Source of the DNA: Nocardia rosealba | GTDB taxonomy: Bacteria > Actinomycetota > Actinomycetes > Mycobacteriales > Mycobacteriaceae | Length of the DNA stretch: 64,000 bases | Direction: 5' to 3' | Assembly: GCF_020216065.1 (NCBI RefSeq) | Contig: NZ_JAIWNA010000001.1 | Location: 186,001-250,000, forward strand | Shown here: piece after piece, positions 35,575 to 43,864 of the stretch | Position numbering within the stretch: the stretch's first letter is position 1 | Layout: each line of letters begins with the position of its first letter | Position numbers and translations under genes: made by a program | The notes under the pieces: generated by a model | The model's input: only the letters and a program-made list of their open reading frames with translations | Told to the model about the DNA's origin: nothing | Database searches by the model: none

Positions 35575-35589
35575 GTCGTTACCGCGAAA

Positions 35590-36603
35590 TCAGATACCCA
35601 TACCCTGGGCGAGCAGCGGCCACGAATCGTGCAGCGCCTGCTCCCAGTAGGGCCAGTAGTGGGTGCCCATCGGGGTGAACTGGTAGGTCGCCGGAATGCT
35701 CAGCGAATCCAGCTTGGCCTTCAGGTTCTGGCTGCAGGCGTTGGTCGCCGCCTCGATGCCCACACCGAGGCCGAGGTTGATCGCACCCATCGGGCCGGGG
35801 GCGTTGCTGAGGTAGTACTCGACATCGGCGTTGGACGGCATGCCGCTACCGCTGGAGATGTAGAGGTTGGTGCCGCGCAGCTTCTCGGCGTTGATGACCG
35901 GGTCGTTCTCCACCCAGGCCGGGTCGTTGTCGGCGCCGTACATGTTGGCGGTCTTGCCGCCCGCCCAGGTCTCCACCGAGAACTTGACGGCCTGCTTGCC
36001 CAGCGGGTCGGCGATCTGCGCGCAACCGCTGTAGGCGGCCACCGACTTGAACAGGCCCGGCTTGGCCTCGGCCAGCTGCAGCACCGAGGTGCCGGAGGTG
36101 GACAGGCCGGCCAGCGCGTTCAGGCCGGTCGAGTTGAGGGTGCTGTCGAGCAGCGGCGGGAGCTCTTCGGTGAAGAAGGTCTTCCACTTGTTCAGGCCCA
36201 GCTTGGGGTCTTCCTGCTTCCAGTCGGTGTAGTAGCTGCCGCGACCACCGATGGGCTGGATGACGTTGACCTGCTTGTCGGCGAGGAAGCCGAGCGCGTT
36301 GGTCTGGGCTGCCCAGCTCGCGGTGCCCTCACCGGCGTCGAGGCCGTTGAGCATGTAGAAGTTGGGCGCGGGCTGCGACTCGTCGACGGGGCGCTGCACG
36401 TCGATGGTGATGTCTTTCTTCATCGCCGCCGAGTACACCTTCAGGTGCCAGGTGCGTCCTTCCTTGACGACCGAGGTCACCGAGGATGCCTTCTCCGGCT
36501 GGGCCGAGGCGCCACCGGCGAGCGCCGCCACCGACATGGCGGCGGTCAGGGCCACGGCCGTCGTGCGCAGCGCGGCGACATTTCGTAGTGCAGAAAGTTT
36601 CAT
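35590..36603 (-). CDS. Secreted mycolyltransferase / antigen 85-type esterase
   Basis: 337-residue exported alpha/beta hydrolase with a Sec signal peptide (cleavage near ASA at residue 34). It matches the antigen 85 family, which transfers mycolic acids to trehalose and arabinogalactan in the envelope of mycolata. Seen are FYMLNGLDAG, GRGSYYTDW, the nucleophile elbow AGLSTSGTS (Ser168), a paired cysteine near SGCAQIAD, and the C-terminal GTHYWPYWEQAL with the catalytic His. The elbow differs from the classical GLSMAAS. Substrate may be trehalose mycolate; the enzyme is a strong marker for a mycolic-acid actinobacterium. Confidence 0.9.
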   Translation of the reverse strand: MKLSALRNVAALRTTAVALTAAMSVAALAGGASAQPEKASSVTSVVKEGRTWHLKVYSAAMKKDITIDVQRPVDESQPAPNFYMLNGLDAGEGTASWAAQTNALGFLADKQVNVIQPIGGRGSYYTDWKQEDPKLGLNKWKTFFTEELPPLLDSTLNSTGLNALAGLSTSGTSVLQLAEAKPGLFKSVAAYSGCAQIADPLGKQAVKFSVETWAGGKTANMYGADNDPAWVENDPVINAEKLRGTNLYISSGSGMPSNADVEYYLSNAPGPMGAINLGLGVGIEAATNACSQNLKAKLDSLSIPATYQFTPMGTHYWPYWEQALHDSWPLLAQGMGI

Positions 36604-36819
36604 CGAACAGTCGGTTCCAGTCCACGGGCCGTGTCGGCGCCGTCATCGCAGTTGGTCCCCGCGCACCGGGTATAGCGCCCGGTGGCGACGAGGCTGTCAG
36701 ATCCTCCGATATCCTATGTCCTCCCCGAGAGTGAAACTGTTACGAGTCCCAATCTGTGGACTTAACGGTCGCGCAATAACCGCCGGTGAATCGGAAATAT
36801 CGGGGAAACCGGGCGATCT

Positions 36820-36825
36820 TAGGGT
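36820..36825 (+). promoter_or_regulatory. Leaderless-type -10 box for the ABC transporter operon
   Basis: TAGGGT lies six bases upstream of the ATG of the ABC ATPase gene. The preceding 200 bases (36604-36819), shared with the divergent mycolyltransferase gene, hold no recognisable gene. Confidence 0.5.
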
Positions 36826-36831
36826 GACGCC

Positions 36832-37596
36832 ATGGGTATAGAGGTCAGCGGATTATCCAAGTCGTTCCGGGTGGGGCGCGACACCGTGCACGCCTTGGAT
36901 TCGGTCGACCTGCACACCGCCGACGGCGCGTTCCTGTCGTTGCTCGGCCCGTCCGGGTGTGGGAAGTCGACCGTGCTGCGGATCCTGGCCGGCCTCGACG
37001 AACCGAGCGCGGGTACCGCGCGGATCAACGGGCACACTCCGGCGCAGTTGCGTGGTTCGCACGAGCTGGGGATCGCGTTCCAGGATTCGGCGCTGCTGCC
37101 GTGGCGCAGTGTTGTGTCGAATATCGCGTTGCCCTTGCAGGTGGCGGGGCTGCCCGTGGACCGGGAGCGGATCGCGGAACTGGTCGCGCTGGTCGGGCTG
37201 GAGGGATTCGAGAAGGCCAAGCCCGCGCAGTTGTCGGGTGGGATGCGTCAGCGGGTATCGATCGCGCGGGCGCTGGTGGTCGAACCGTCGGTGCTGCTGC
37301 TCGACGAACCGTTCGGTGCGCTGGACGACATGACCCGGCAGCGGCTGAACCTGGAACTGCTGCGGATCTGGACCGAGCAGCCCGCCACGACGCTGATGGT
37401 GACCCACGGCATCGGCGAGGCGGTGTTCCTCTCCGACGTGGTCGCGGTGATGAGCCCGCGACCGGGGCGGGTGCTGGAACTGGTAGAGATCGATCTGCCG
37501 CGGCCACGCACGCCGGAGATGATGCGCACGCCCGAATTCCACAAGCTGCACGACTACCTCTCGGAACTGTTGTTCGGGCGGGCGGGCGTGGCATGA
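36832..37596 (+). CDS. ABC transporter ATP-binding protein (SsuB/TauB/ThiZ type)
   Basis: 254-residue ABC ATPase of the nitrate/sulfonate/pyrimidine class: Walker [12 protein letters not shown] (about 40-50), [13 protein letters not shown] (Q-loop), LSGGMRQRV signature (about 133-141), [16 protein letters not shown] (Walker B and D-loop), and the switch histidine [12 protein letters not shown]. It is coupled to the next permease by a four-base ATGA overlap. It energises uptake of a small organic molecule with two permeases and a lipoprotein encoded downstream. Confidence 0.92.
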   Translation: MGIEVSGLSKSFRVGRDTVHALDSVDLHTADGAFLSLLGPSGCGKSTVLRILAGLDEPSAGTARINGHTPAQLRGSHELGIAFQDSALLPWRSVVSNIALPLQVAGLPVDRERIAELVALVGLEGFEKAKPAQLSGGMRQRVSIARALVVEPSVLLLDEPFGALDDMTRQRLNLELLRIWTEQPATTLMVTHGIGEAVFLSDVVAVMSPRPGRVLELVEIDLPRPRTPEMMRTPEFHKLHDYLSELLFGRAGVA

Positions 37597-38399
37597 CGGC
37601 CTCGGGTACCGGCGAGCGTTCGGTGCCGGGTGGGCGCCTGTGGGTCGGCGGTGCGCGGTTCGCCGGGGCGCTCGGTGTGACGGCGTTGATCGTGTGCTGG
37701 TGGGTGCTCGCCGCCGCGGGCGTCGCGGGGGGAACGGTGCCGACGCCGTGGCAGGTGCTCTCGACCATGTGGTCGGACGGGTGGGCACTGTACGGGCCGA
37801 ACTTCCAGGTCACCGCGGGTGGTGCACTGCGTGGCTTCCTCTGGGGCAATGCCCTCGCGATCGGGATCGCGGTGGCGATCATGCTGGTGCCGCGCGTCGA
37901 ACCCCTGGCCACCCAGCTCGCCATTCTGAGTTACTGCACGCCGCTGGTCGCGCTCGGACCGATCATCCTGGTGGTGTTCGGCGGGCGCACGCCGACGGTG
38001 TTCCTGGCCGCGATGTACTGCTTCTTCACCACGATGGTCGGCGCGGTGAGCGGGCTGCGCTCGGCCGACCCGGCGAGCCTGGACCTCGTACGCGCCTACG
38101 GCGGCGGTCGATGGCAGCAGCTCTACCGCGTGCGAGCCGTCGCGGCGCTGCCGAATACGTTCGCCGCGTTGAAGATCGCGGCGCCGTCGGCGGTGCTCGG
38201 CGCGATCATCGGTGAGTACCTCGGCGGTGTGGACAGCGGGATCGGGGTGGCGCTCACCGCGGCGCAGACCGCCTACAACGTGCCGCGCACCTGGGGGATG
38301 GCGTTGGCCGCGGCAGCGCTGGCCGGGCTCGGATATGTGCTGATCGCGCTGCTGGCCCGGGTGGTCGCACCGTGGACGAGTGTGGAGGCGAAACGATGA
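37593..38399 (+). CDS. ABC transporter permease 1 (SsuC-like)
   Basis: 268-residue BPD-type permease with about six transmembrane segments. The coupling region reads [19 protein letters not shown], followed by [19 protein letters not shown], both typical of SsuC/TauC/ThiX-like permeases. It overlaps both neighbours by ATGA junctions. Having two different permease genes implies a heterodimeric channel, unlike the homodimer of most sulfonate systems. Confidence 0.9.
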   Translation: MTASGTGERSVPGGRLWVGGARFAGALGVTALIVCWWVLAAAGVAGGTVPTPWQVLSTMWSDGWALYGPNFQVTAGGALRGFLWGNALAIGIAVAIMLVPRVEPLATQLAILSYCTPLVALGPIILVVFGGRTPTVFLAAMYCFFTTMVGAVSGLRSADPASLDLVRAYGGGRWQQLYRVRAVAALPNTFAALKIAAPSAVLGAIIGEYLGGVDSGIGVALTAAQTAYNVPRTWGMALAAAALAGLGYVLIALLARVVAPWTSVEAKR

Positions 38400-39190
38400 C
38401 GGTGTTGCGCGGCCTCGGGCGGTTCCTGTTCCCGCTGGTCACCTCGCTGCTACTGCTGCTCGTGATCTGGACGTTGTTCCTTCGGGCGTTTCCGCAGATC
38501 GGCCCGCGGGTCGGCAAGACACCCTCGGACATCTGGGCCTACCTGGTCACCTCGCCGGGTGCGCCGACGGCCCGGCAGGCGATCCTCGACGATCTCGCGA
38601 TCACCCTGGCCGACGCCGCCGTCGGGTTCACCGTCGGCATGGTCGGTGCGATGGGAGTCGCGGCGCTGTTCGTGCTGTATTCGGCTGTGCGACAGACCTT
38701 TATGCCGGTGGCGATGCTGCTGCGGTCGGTGCCGCTGGTGGCGCTGAGCCCCATCGTGGTGCTGGTGTTCGGCCGCGGGACGACGGGCGTGACGGTGCTG
38801 ACGGCCATCGTCGTGTTCTTCCCCGCGCTGGTGATGATCATGACCGGTCTGCGTGAAGCACCGAGGCAGGCGATGGAATTGGTGACGGTATACGGCGGCT
38901 CGCGATGGACCGGGCTGCGGATGGTCGCGGTGCCCGCCGCGCTGCCGTCGATTTTCGCCGCCGCGCGAGTTTCGGTGCCCGGCGCGCTGATCGGCGCGCT
39001 GCTCGGTGAATGGCTGGGCAGCGGAACGGGTTTGGGTGCCGCTCTGGTGCGTGCCATTCCGATGTTCCAGTACAACCGGCTGTGGGCGTCGATCGTGGTC
39101 GTCACCGTGGTGTCGGTGGTGCTGTACGCGCTGGTCGGGGTGATCGAAAACCTGGTGCTCGCCCGATTCGGGGTGAGGCGGAAAGAATAG
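38396..39190 (+). CDS. ABC transporter permease 2 (SsuC-like)
   Basis: 264-residue permease with about six transmembrane segments and the coupling region TVYGGSRWTGLRMVAVPAALP, then GALIGALLGEWLGSGTGLG. It is homologous to the preceding permease and overlaps its stop by four bases. The pair is consistent with a heterodimeric translocation pore. Confidence 0.9.
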   Translation: MTVLRGLGRFLFPLVTSLLLLLVIWTLFLRAFPQIGPRVGKTPSDIWAYLVTSPGAPTARQAILDDLAITLADAAVGFTVGMVGAMGVAALFVLYSAVRQTFMPVAMLLRSVPLVALSPIVVLVFGRGTTGVTVLTAIVVFFPALVMIMTGLREAPRQAMELVTVYGGSRWTGLRMVAVPAALPSIFAAARVSVPGALIGALLGEWLGSGTGLGAALVRAIPMFQYNRLWASIVVVTVVSVVLYALVGVIENLVLARFGVRRKE

Positions 39191-39231
39191 TCGCGGAACC
39201 TGGCGGCAAAGAAAACGAAACGCGACGAATC

Positions 39232-39237
39232 TAGCGT
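39232..39237 (+). promoter_or_regulatory. Leaderless-type -10 box for the binding-protein gene
   Basis: TAGCGT lies six bases upstream of the ATG at 39244, so the binding protein may also be made from its own leaderless transcript and thus in excess over the membrane parts. Confidence 0.5.
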
Positions 39238-39243
39238 CTGCGT

Positions 39244-40302
39244 ATGAACAGTATCGACCGCCGTAGTTTCCTTCGCTTTTCCGCGCTCACCGGCGCCGCT
39301 GTCGGCGGTGCGAGCGTGCTCGCCGCATGCGGGGGTAGTTCGGCGACTTCCGGTTCCACCGACGACGGCTCGAAATACGGCAAGGTCGCGGTGCAGTTGT
39401 CGTGGATCAAGAACATCGAATTCGCGGGCGAGTATTTCGCCGATTCGCGCGGGTATTTCAAGGAAGCCGGATTCGGAACGGTAGATCTCATCGCGGGTGG
39501 TGCGGCGAGTACCTCTGTGGAGGCCGGTCTCGACACCGGGAAGGTGTGGATCGGCCTGTCCGCCCCGCAGACCACCGCGCCCGCCGTGCTGGAGGGATTG
39601 CCCGCCAAGATCGTCGGCGCGACGTACCAGAAGAATCCCTTCGCGATCGTCAGCGCGGCGGGTAAGCCGATCAGATCCCCGGCGGAGATGAAGGGCCGCA
39701 AGATCGGTGTGCAGGACACCAACCAGCTGATCTTCAGCGCACTGCTGGCCGCCAACGGCATCGCGCCCGGCGAGGTGACCGTGGTGCCCGCCCAGTTCGA
39801 CCCGACCCCGCTGGCCAACGGCGAGGTGGACGGCTGGGTGAGTTATGTGACCAACGAGCCGATCACCTTGGCCGCCAAGGGTTTCGCCAACGACCACTTC
39901 CTCTTCGCCGACTTCGGTCTACCGCTGGTGGCCGAGACCCTGACCGTCGCCCAGTCGACCATCGACAACGAACGCGACAAACTCAAAGCCTTCCTCACCG
40001 CCCAGATCAAGGGCTGGAAGGACGCCGTCGCCGACCCCGCCGAGTCGGCCCGCCTGGCGGTCGAGGTGTACGGCAAGGACCTCAAACTCTCCCTCGACGA
40101 ACAGATCAAGGAAGCCACCGCCCAGAACGACCTGGTCGTCTCGGCCGCCACCCGCACCGACGGCCTGCTCACCATGTCCGACGCCCTGATCGAACAGAAC
40201 ATCGCCGCCCTGCGTACCGCCAAGATCGACATCAAGGCAGACCAGCTCTTCGACCTGTCGATCCTCCGCGAGATCTACGCGGAGAACCCCTCCCTCAAGT
40301 GA
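39244..40302 (+). CDS. NMT1/ThiY-like substrate-binding lipoprotein
   Basis: 352-residue binding protein with a Tat-type lipoprotein signal: RRSFLRFSA at residues 6-14 and lipobox LAAC at about 32-35. The mature part is of the NMT1/THI5-like class (VQLSWIKNIEFAGEYFADSRGYFKEAG, split as LSWIKNIEFAGEYFA and SRGYFKEAGF), the fold that binds hydroxymethylpyrimidine precursors, nitrate, sulfonates or nucleobase-like compounds. Immediately downstream is the purine-degradation island, so a purine-derived or pyrimidine ring compound is a plausible cargo. The exact ligand cannot be read from sequence. Confidence 0.88.
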   Translation: MNSIDRRSFLRFSALTGAAVGGASVLAACGGSSATSGSTDDGSKYGKVAVQLSWIKNIEFAGEYFADSRGYFKEAGFGTVDLIAGGAASTSVEAGLDTGKVWIGLSAPQTTAPAVLEGLPAKIVGATYQKNPFAIVSAAGKPIRSPAEMKGRKIGVQDTNQLIFSALLAANGIAPGEVTVVPAQFDPTPLANGEVDGWVSYVTNEPITLAAKGFANDHFLFADFGLPLVAETLTVAQSTIDNERDKLKAFLTAQIKGWKDAVADPAESARLAVEVYGKDLKLSLDEQIKEATAQNDLVVSAATRTDGLLTMSDALIEQNIAALRTAKIDIKADQLFDLSILREIYAENPSLK

Positions 40303-40322
40303 CCCGCGGCGCCGGCCGCGAT

Positions 40323-41342
40323 CTATATCGCCATGCCCACCGAGGTCGAGGTGTCGAAGTCTCGGTGGGCGGCCAGGCGCAGGCCTGCGCGCGAGGCGAG
40401 GAAGTCGGCCGTGATGAAGACGGCGGTTTCGGCGGGGGTGCGTGGGCCCGCTTCCAGCCCGGCGGGGACGTGCAGCCGGGACAGGGTCGGCTCGTCGAAG
40501 CCGCCCGCGCGCAGGTCGTCGAGGCGACGGGCCTGGTCGGCGGGGGTGCCGAGGGCCGCGAGGTAGCCGAGCTCGGGCAGGCGAAGGGCAACGGTGAGCA
40601 GGGGAATCTCGAAGCGCGGCTCGTTGGCGAGCACGACAATGCCTGTGCTGCTGTCGATTTCGCCTGCGGCGGAAAGCGTGTTCAGGTAGCGGTGCGGCCA
40701 GTCGACGACCACCTCGGCGCCGGGGAACGACGCCGGGTCGGCGAACTCGGGGCGCGAATCGCAGATGCTCACCCGGTAGCCGATCATCCGCGCCTGGGCG
40801 GACAGGGTGGCGGCGTAGGCGTTGGCGCCGAAGATGAGCAGGCGCGGCGGCGGGCAGTAGGAGGCGACGAACAGGTCCGACTCGGGCAGGGCGACCAGCT
40901 CGGTGGCGTGTTTACGGTCGGTGATCAGGTGCTGGCCGATGACGTCGGGATCCTGGTTCCACACCACGGTGAACACGGTGACCCGGCGATGGGCCTGAAT
41001 GTCGGCGGCGACGGTGGGGAATTCGGGGAAATCGCGGCAGGAGAACGGTTCGACGAAGATGTCGACGAGGGTGCCGTCGTCGGAGGACGATTCCAGCCCG
41101 GTGAGTGTGCTGTAGCGGCGTAGTTGCCGGATGCCGGTGCGCGCGGCTTCCATCGCCGCCTCGTACACGGTTTCTTCCAGCCTGCCCGACGCGATGGATC
41201 CGAAGACTCCGCCGTTGGGGGTGACGAGCATTGCCGAACCGATCGGCAGGGAGCTGGTTCCGATGGTGCGGACTACCGTTGCCAGGCCGCCGGTAGCGCC
41301 CGAATGCCACACTCGCAGAAGGTCATCGACGATATCGCGCAT
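40323..41342 (-). CDS. xdhC: XdhC/CoxI-family molybdenum-cofactor maturation factor
   Basis: 339-residue protein of the XdhC/CoxI family, which binds, sulfurates and delivers molybdenum cofactor to xanthine dehydrogenase-type enzymes. An N-terminal XdhC domain (GLATVVRTIGTSSLPIGSAML, VFGSIASGRLEETVYEAA) is followed by a Rossmann-like domain (RLLIFGANAYAATLSAQARMIGYRV). The conserved cysteine of some relatives in the GSIxxG segment is absent here. It follows the MocA-like gene by 15 bases on the same strand and probably shares its transcript, serving the xanthine dehydrogenase encoded 4 kb away. Confidence 0.86.
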   Translation of the reverse strand: MRDIVDDLLRVWHSGATGGLATVVRTIGTSSLPIGSAMLVTPNGGVFGSIASGRLEETVYEAAMEAARTGIRQLRRYSTLTGLESSSDDGTLVDIFVEPFSCRDFPEFPTVAADIQAHRRVTVFTVVWNQDPDVIGQHLITDRKHATELVALPESDLFVASYCPPPRLLIFGANAYAATLSAQARMIGYRVSICDSRPEFADPASFPGAEVVVDWPHRYLNTLSAAGEIDSSTGIVVLANEPRFEIPLLTVALRLPELGYLAALGTPADQARRLDDLRAGGFDEPTLSRLHVPAGLEAGPRTPAETAVFITADFLASRAGLRLAAHRDFDTSTSVGMAI

Positions 41343-41357
41343 ATCTCAAATCTCCGA

Positions 41358-41954
41358 TCACCGTGCGTCGACTTCCGGGAAATCGCGATCGGCCCCTGTC
41401 GCCAAGTCGTCGCACGTGACGCACACCATATCCTGTCGGGTACCCAAATAGGAACCTGCCCCCGCATCCCCAACGGCGGCAGTGTAAATGGCTTCCCAGT
41501 GCTTGTTCTCTATCACAACTGGATGGCCCGGAGTGTCGTGGAACACACCACGAGCCAAACCGCTCTCATTCTCGCGGGCCGCGGCGAGCACTCGGGCCAC
41601 CACTTCGGCACCGATATCGGGGGTGTCGACGGGCCGGAAGGCCACATATCGGGTACCTGCCCGCGCCGCCTCGGCCAACCCCGCGCGCACCGTCGCCGAC
41701 AGTCCCCTGGCCCAGTCTGCGACCCAGTGCCATCGAGTGCCGGGTGGCAGGTTCAGTGCCGCGGGGTCGGGGCCGGTGGCGCCGAGCAGCACGATCACCG
41801 GGTCGCAGCCGCCGTCTCGCAAGGCAGTGATCGCGGCGGTGAGCCAGGCACCGTTTTCGGCGAGTGCCTTGGGTTTGCCGTAGCGGGTTCCGGCGCCCGC
41901 CGCGAGGACGATGCCCGCGCACGAGTCGTGCGTGAGCGCTTCGATCCGGGGCAT
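41358..41954 (-). CDS. MocA/MobA-like nucleotidyltransferase
   Basis: 198-residue nucleotidyltransferase of the MobA/MocA group: LAAGAGTRYGKPKAL (about 17-31) is the NTP-binding signature, with FRPVDTPDIG as the metal site (DxP) and GHPVVIENKHW. MocA makes the cytosine-dinucleotide form of molybdenum cofactor used by xanthine dehydrogenases of the CO-dehydrogenase type. The ATG at 41954 was preferred over a GTG at 42020 because TACCTT lies seven bases upstream. It is divergent from uraD and upstream of xdhC. Confidence 0.82.
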   Translation of the reverse strand: MPRIEALTHDSCAGIVLAAGAGTRYGKPKALAENGAWLTAAITALRDGGCDPVIVLLGATGPDPAALNLPPGTRWHWVADWARGLSATVRAGLAEAARAGTRYVAFRPVDTPDIGAEVVARVLAAARENESGLARGVFHDTPGHPVVIENKHWEAIYTAAVGDAGAGSYLGTRQDMVCVTCDDLATGADRDFPEVDAR

Positions 41955-41961
41955 GCAGGTG

Positions 41962-41967
41962 AAGGTA
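41962..41967 (-). promoter_or_regulatory. Leaderless-type -10 box for the MocA-like gene
   Basis: TACCTT on the minus strand is seven bases from the ATG at 41954. It supports the shorter start. Confidence 0.45.
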
Positions 41968-42079
41968 ATGGCGCAATGTTGCCGGTCGATTACGGCCGGG
42001 GAGCGCGCGGGCGACGACACGGGTACGTCGGCGGTCGGCTCGAGTGGCGGGCCGCCGACATTGGGGAGATGCTGGATCG

Positions 42080-42568
42080 ATGACTAGGGAAGCGATCGGA
42101 CTCGCGGGCTTCAACTCGTTGCCCGACGACGCCGCTGAGCAGGCATTGCTTGCCTGTTGCTCGTCGCCGCGCTGGGCGCGGGCCATCGCCGCCGCCCGGC
42201 CGTACCCGACTCTGCTGTCCTTGCTGGATGCCGCCGACGTGGCCGTCGACATGCTCAGCGAGGCCGATATCGATGCCGCGCTCGCCGGGCACCCTCGCAT
42301 CGGTGACCGCGCCACCGGCACCGCCGCCCACGAGCAGTCCGGCGTCACCGGCGACGACGTGCGCGCACGGCTGGCGGAGGGCAACCGGGCCTACGAGGAG
42401 AAGTTCGGGCACATCTACCTGGTCTGTGCGGCGGGCCGCGACGGTGAGGAATTGCTCGCCGTGCTGCGGGCACGTCTGGAAAACGATCCGACGACCGAAA
42501 GGCAGGTTATGCGAAGGGAATTGGCGAAAATCAATCTGCTGCGCCTTATCCAGCTGGTGGCGTCGTGA
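42080..42568 (+). CDS. uraD: OHCU decarboxylase
   Basis: 162-residue 2-oxo-4-hydroxy-4-carboxy-5-ureidoimidazoline decarboxylase, which converts OHCU to (S)-allantoin. Characteristic blocks are FNSLPDDAAEQALLACCSSPRWA, the catalytic HPRIGD with its His, EQSGV and KFGHIYLVCAAGRDGEELL. The upstream GGGGAG is about 13 bases from the ATG. The stop overlaps the start of the HIU hydrolase gene (GTGA), tying two successive steps of urate breakdown. Confidence 0.92.
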   Translation: MTREAIGLAGFNSLPDDAAEQALLACCSSPRWARAIAAARPYPTLLSLLDAADVAVDMLSEADIDAALAGHPRIGDRATGTAAHEQSGVTGDDVRARLAEGNRAYEEKFGHIYLVCAAGRDGEELLAVLRARLENDPTTERQVMRRELAKINLLRLIQLVAS

Positions 42569-42882
42569 CCGGGCTGAGCACGCATGTGCTCGATGCCGTA
42601 CGCGGAGTCCCCGCCGAGGGGGTCGCCGTGTGGTTGATGCGCGGTGAGTTGCGGCTCACCGAGGCATTGACCGATGCCGACGGGCGAGTGAAAGAGCTCG
42701 CCGCCGGGCTGAATCCGGGCGAATACCAGTTGTACTTCGATACCGGCAGTTACTTCGCGGCTCAGGGCGTCGAGACGTTCTACCCGGAGGTCTGTATCGC
42801 TTTCACCGTCGGCGAGCAAGCGCATCTGCATGTGCCGCTGCTGCTTTCGCCGTTCGCCTATTCGACCTACCGAGGGAGTTGA
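42565..42882 (+). CDS. 5-hydroxyisourate hydrolase (transthyretin-like)
   Basis: 105-residue transthyretin-like protein that opens 5-hydroxyisourate to OHCU. It has LSTHVLDAVRGVPA at the start, TDADGRV, TFYPEV and the diagnostic C-terminal tetrapeptide YRGS. A GTG start overlaps uraD by four bases. It is placed between the genes for the enzymes acting after and before it, so the order of the operon is not the order of the pathway. Confidence 0.95.
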   Translation: MTGLSTHVLDAVRGVPAEGVAVWLMRGELRLTEALTDADGRVKELAAGLNPGEYQLYFDTGSYFAAQGVETFYPEVCIAFTVGEQAHLHVPLLLSPFAYSTYRGS

Positions 42883-42885
42883 GCC

Positions 42886-43779
42886 GTGGCACTGACCGGC
42901 CCGATCATGTTGACCGACAACCGATACGGCAAGGCCGAGAACCGGGTGGTGCGGTTCTACCGGGAGAACGCACGCCACGAGATCCGCGATGTGAATGTCA
43001 CGACCACCCTGCGGGGTGACTTCGAGGCGGCCTATACCGAGGGCGATCAGCGGCAGGTGCTGCCGACCGATACGCAGAAGAACACGGCCTTCGCCTTGGC
43101 GAAGAAGGTCGGTCTCGACACCGTCGAGGATTACGCGATCGCGTTGGCGAGGCATTTCCACGAGACCGTCGAGCCGGTCAGCAGCGCTCGCGTCGATGTC
43201 GAATCCTATGGCTGGCAGCGGGTTTCGATCAACGGTGCCGAACACGATCACACCTGGGTGCGGCAGGGTCCTGAGGTGCGCATCGTGGCGGTGACGGCCG
43301 CCGATGCCGGAACCTGGCTGATCGGCGGGATCAAGGATCTCGTGCTGCTCAAGTCGACCGGGTCGGAATTCGCCGACTTCCTCGTCGACGAATACACCAC
43401 CTTGGCGCCCACGAACGATCGCGTCCTGGCCACCTCCCTCGACGTGCATTGGCGATTCGCCGACATCGATGGCATCGACTGGGACGAGGTGTTCGCCGGT
43501 ATCCGCGCCACCCTGCTGGAACTGTTCGCCACCACCTATTCCCGCGCACTGCAGCAGACCCTCTACGCGATGGGAACCGCTGTGCTGGAACGTTTCCCGA
43601 CGCTCGCCGAGATCCGCCTGTCGGCCCCGAACAAACACCACTTCGACTACGACCTCGACCGATTCGATATCGAGAACAAGGGTGAGGTGTTCTGGGCCGC
43701 CGACCGACCCTACGGTTCGATCCACGCGACCTTGCAGCGTGCGGACGCACCCGACGCCGGAACGGCGTGGTCGGCGTGA
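42886..43779 (+). CDS. Urate oxidase (uricase)
   Basis: 297-residue cofactor-free uricase that oxidises urate to 5-hydroxyisourate. The two T-fold domains show NRYGKAENRVVRF (active Lys16), LPTDTQKNTAFALAK (Thr of the catalytic dyad), VLLKSTGSEFADF and the C-terminal PNKHHF histidine. GGGAG lies upstream of the GTG start, four bases after the preceding gene. The length matches bacterial PucL C-terminal and fungal enzymes, without a fused OHCU decarboxylase domain. Confidence 0.95.
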   Translation: MALTGPIMLTDNRYGKAENRVVRFYRENARHEIRDVNVTTTLRGDFEAAYTEGDQRQVLPTDTQKNTAFALAKKVGLDTVEDYAIALARHFHETVEPVSSARVDVESYGWQRVSINGAEHDHTWVRQGPEVRIVAVTAADAGTWLIGGIKDLVLLKSTGSEFADFLVDEYTTLAPTNDRVLATSLDVHWRFADIDGIDWDEVFAGIRATLLELFATTYSRALQQTLYAMGTAVLERFPTLAEIRLSAPNKHHFDYDLDRFDIENKGEVFWAADRPYGSIHATLQRADAPDAGTAWSA

Positions 43780-43864
43780 GCGGGCGGGGTGTGGTCGCCG
43801 TCGGCGGCGCGGCGGGTCCCGGGACGGTCGTGCGTGCGATGCGTAGTGGGGCGAGGTGGTCGCG

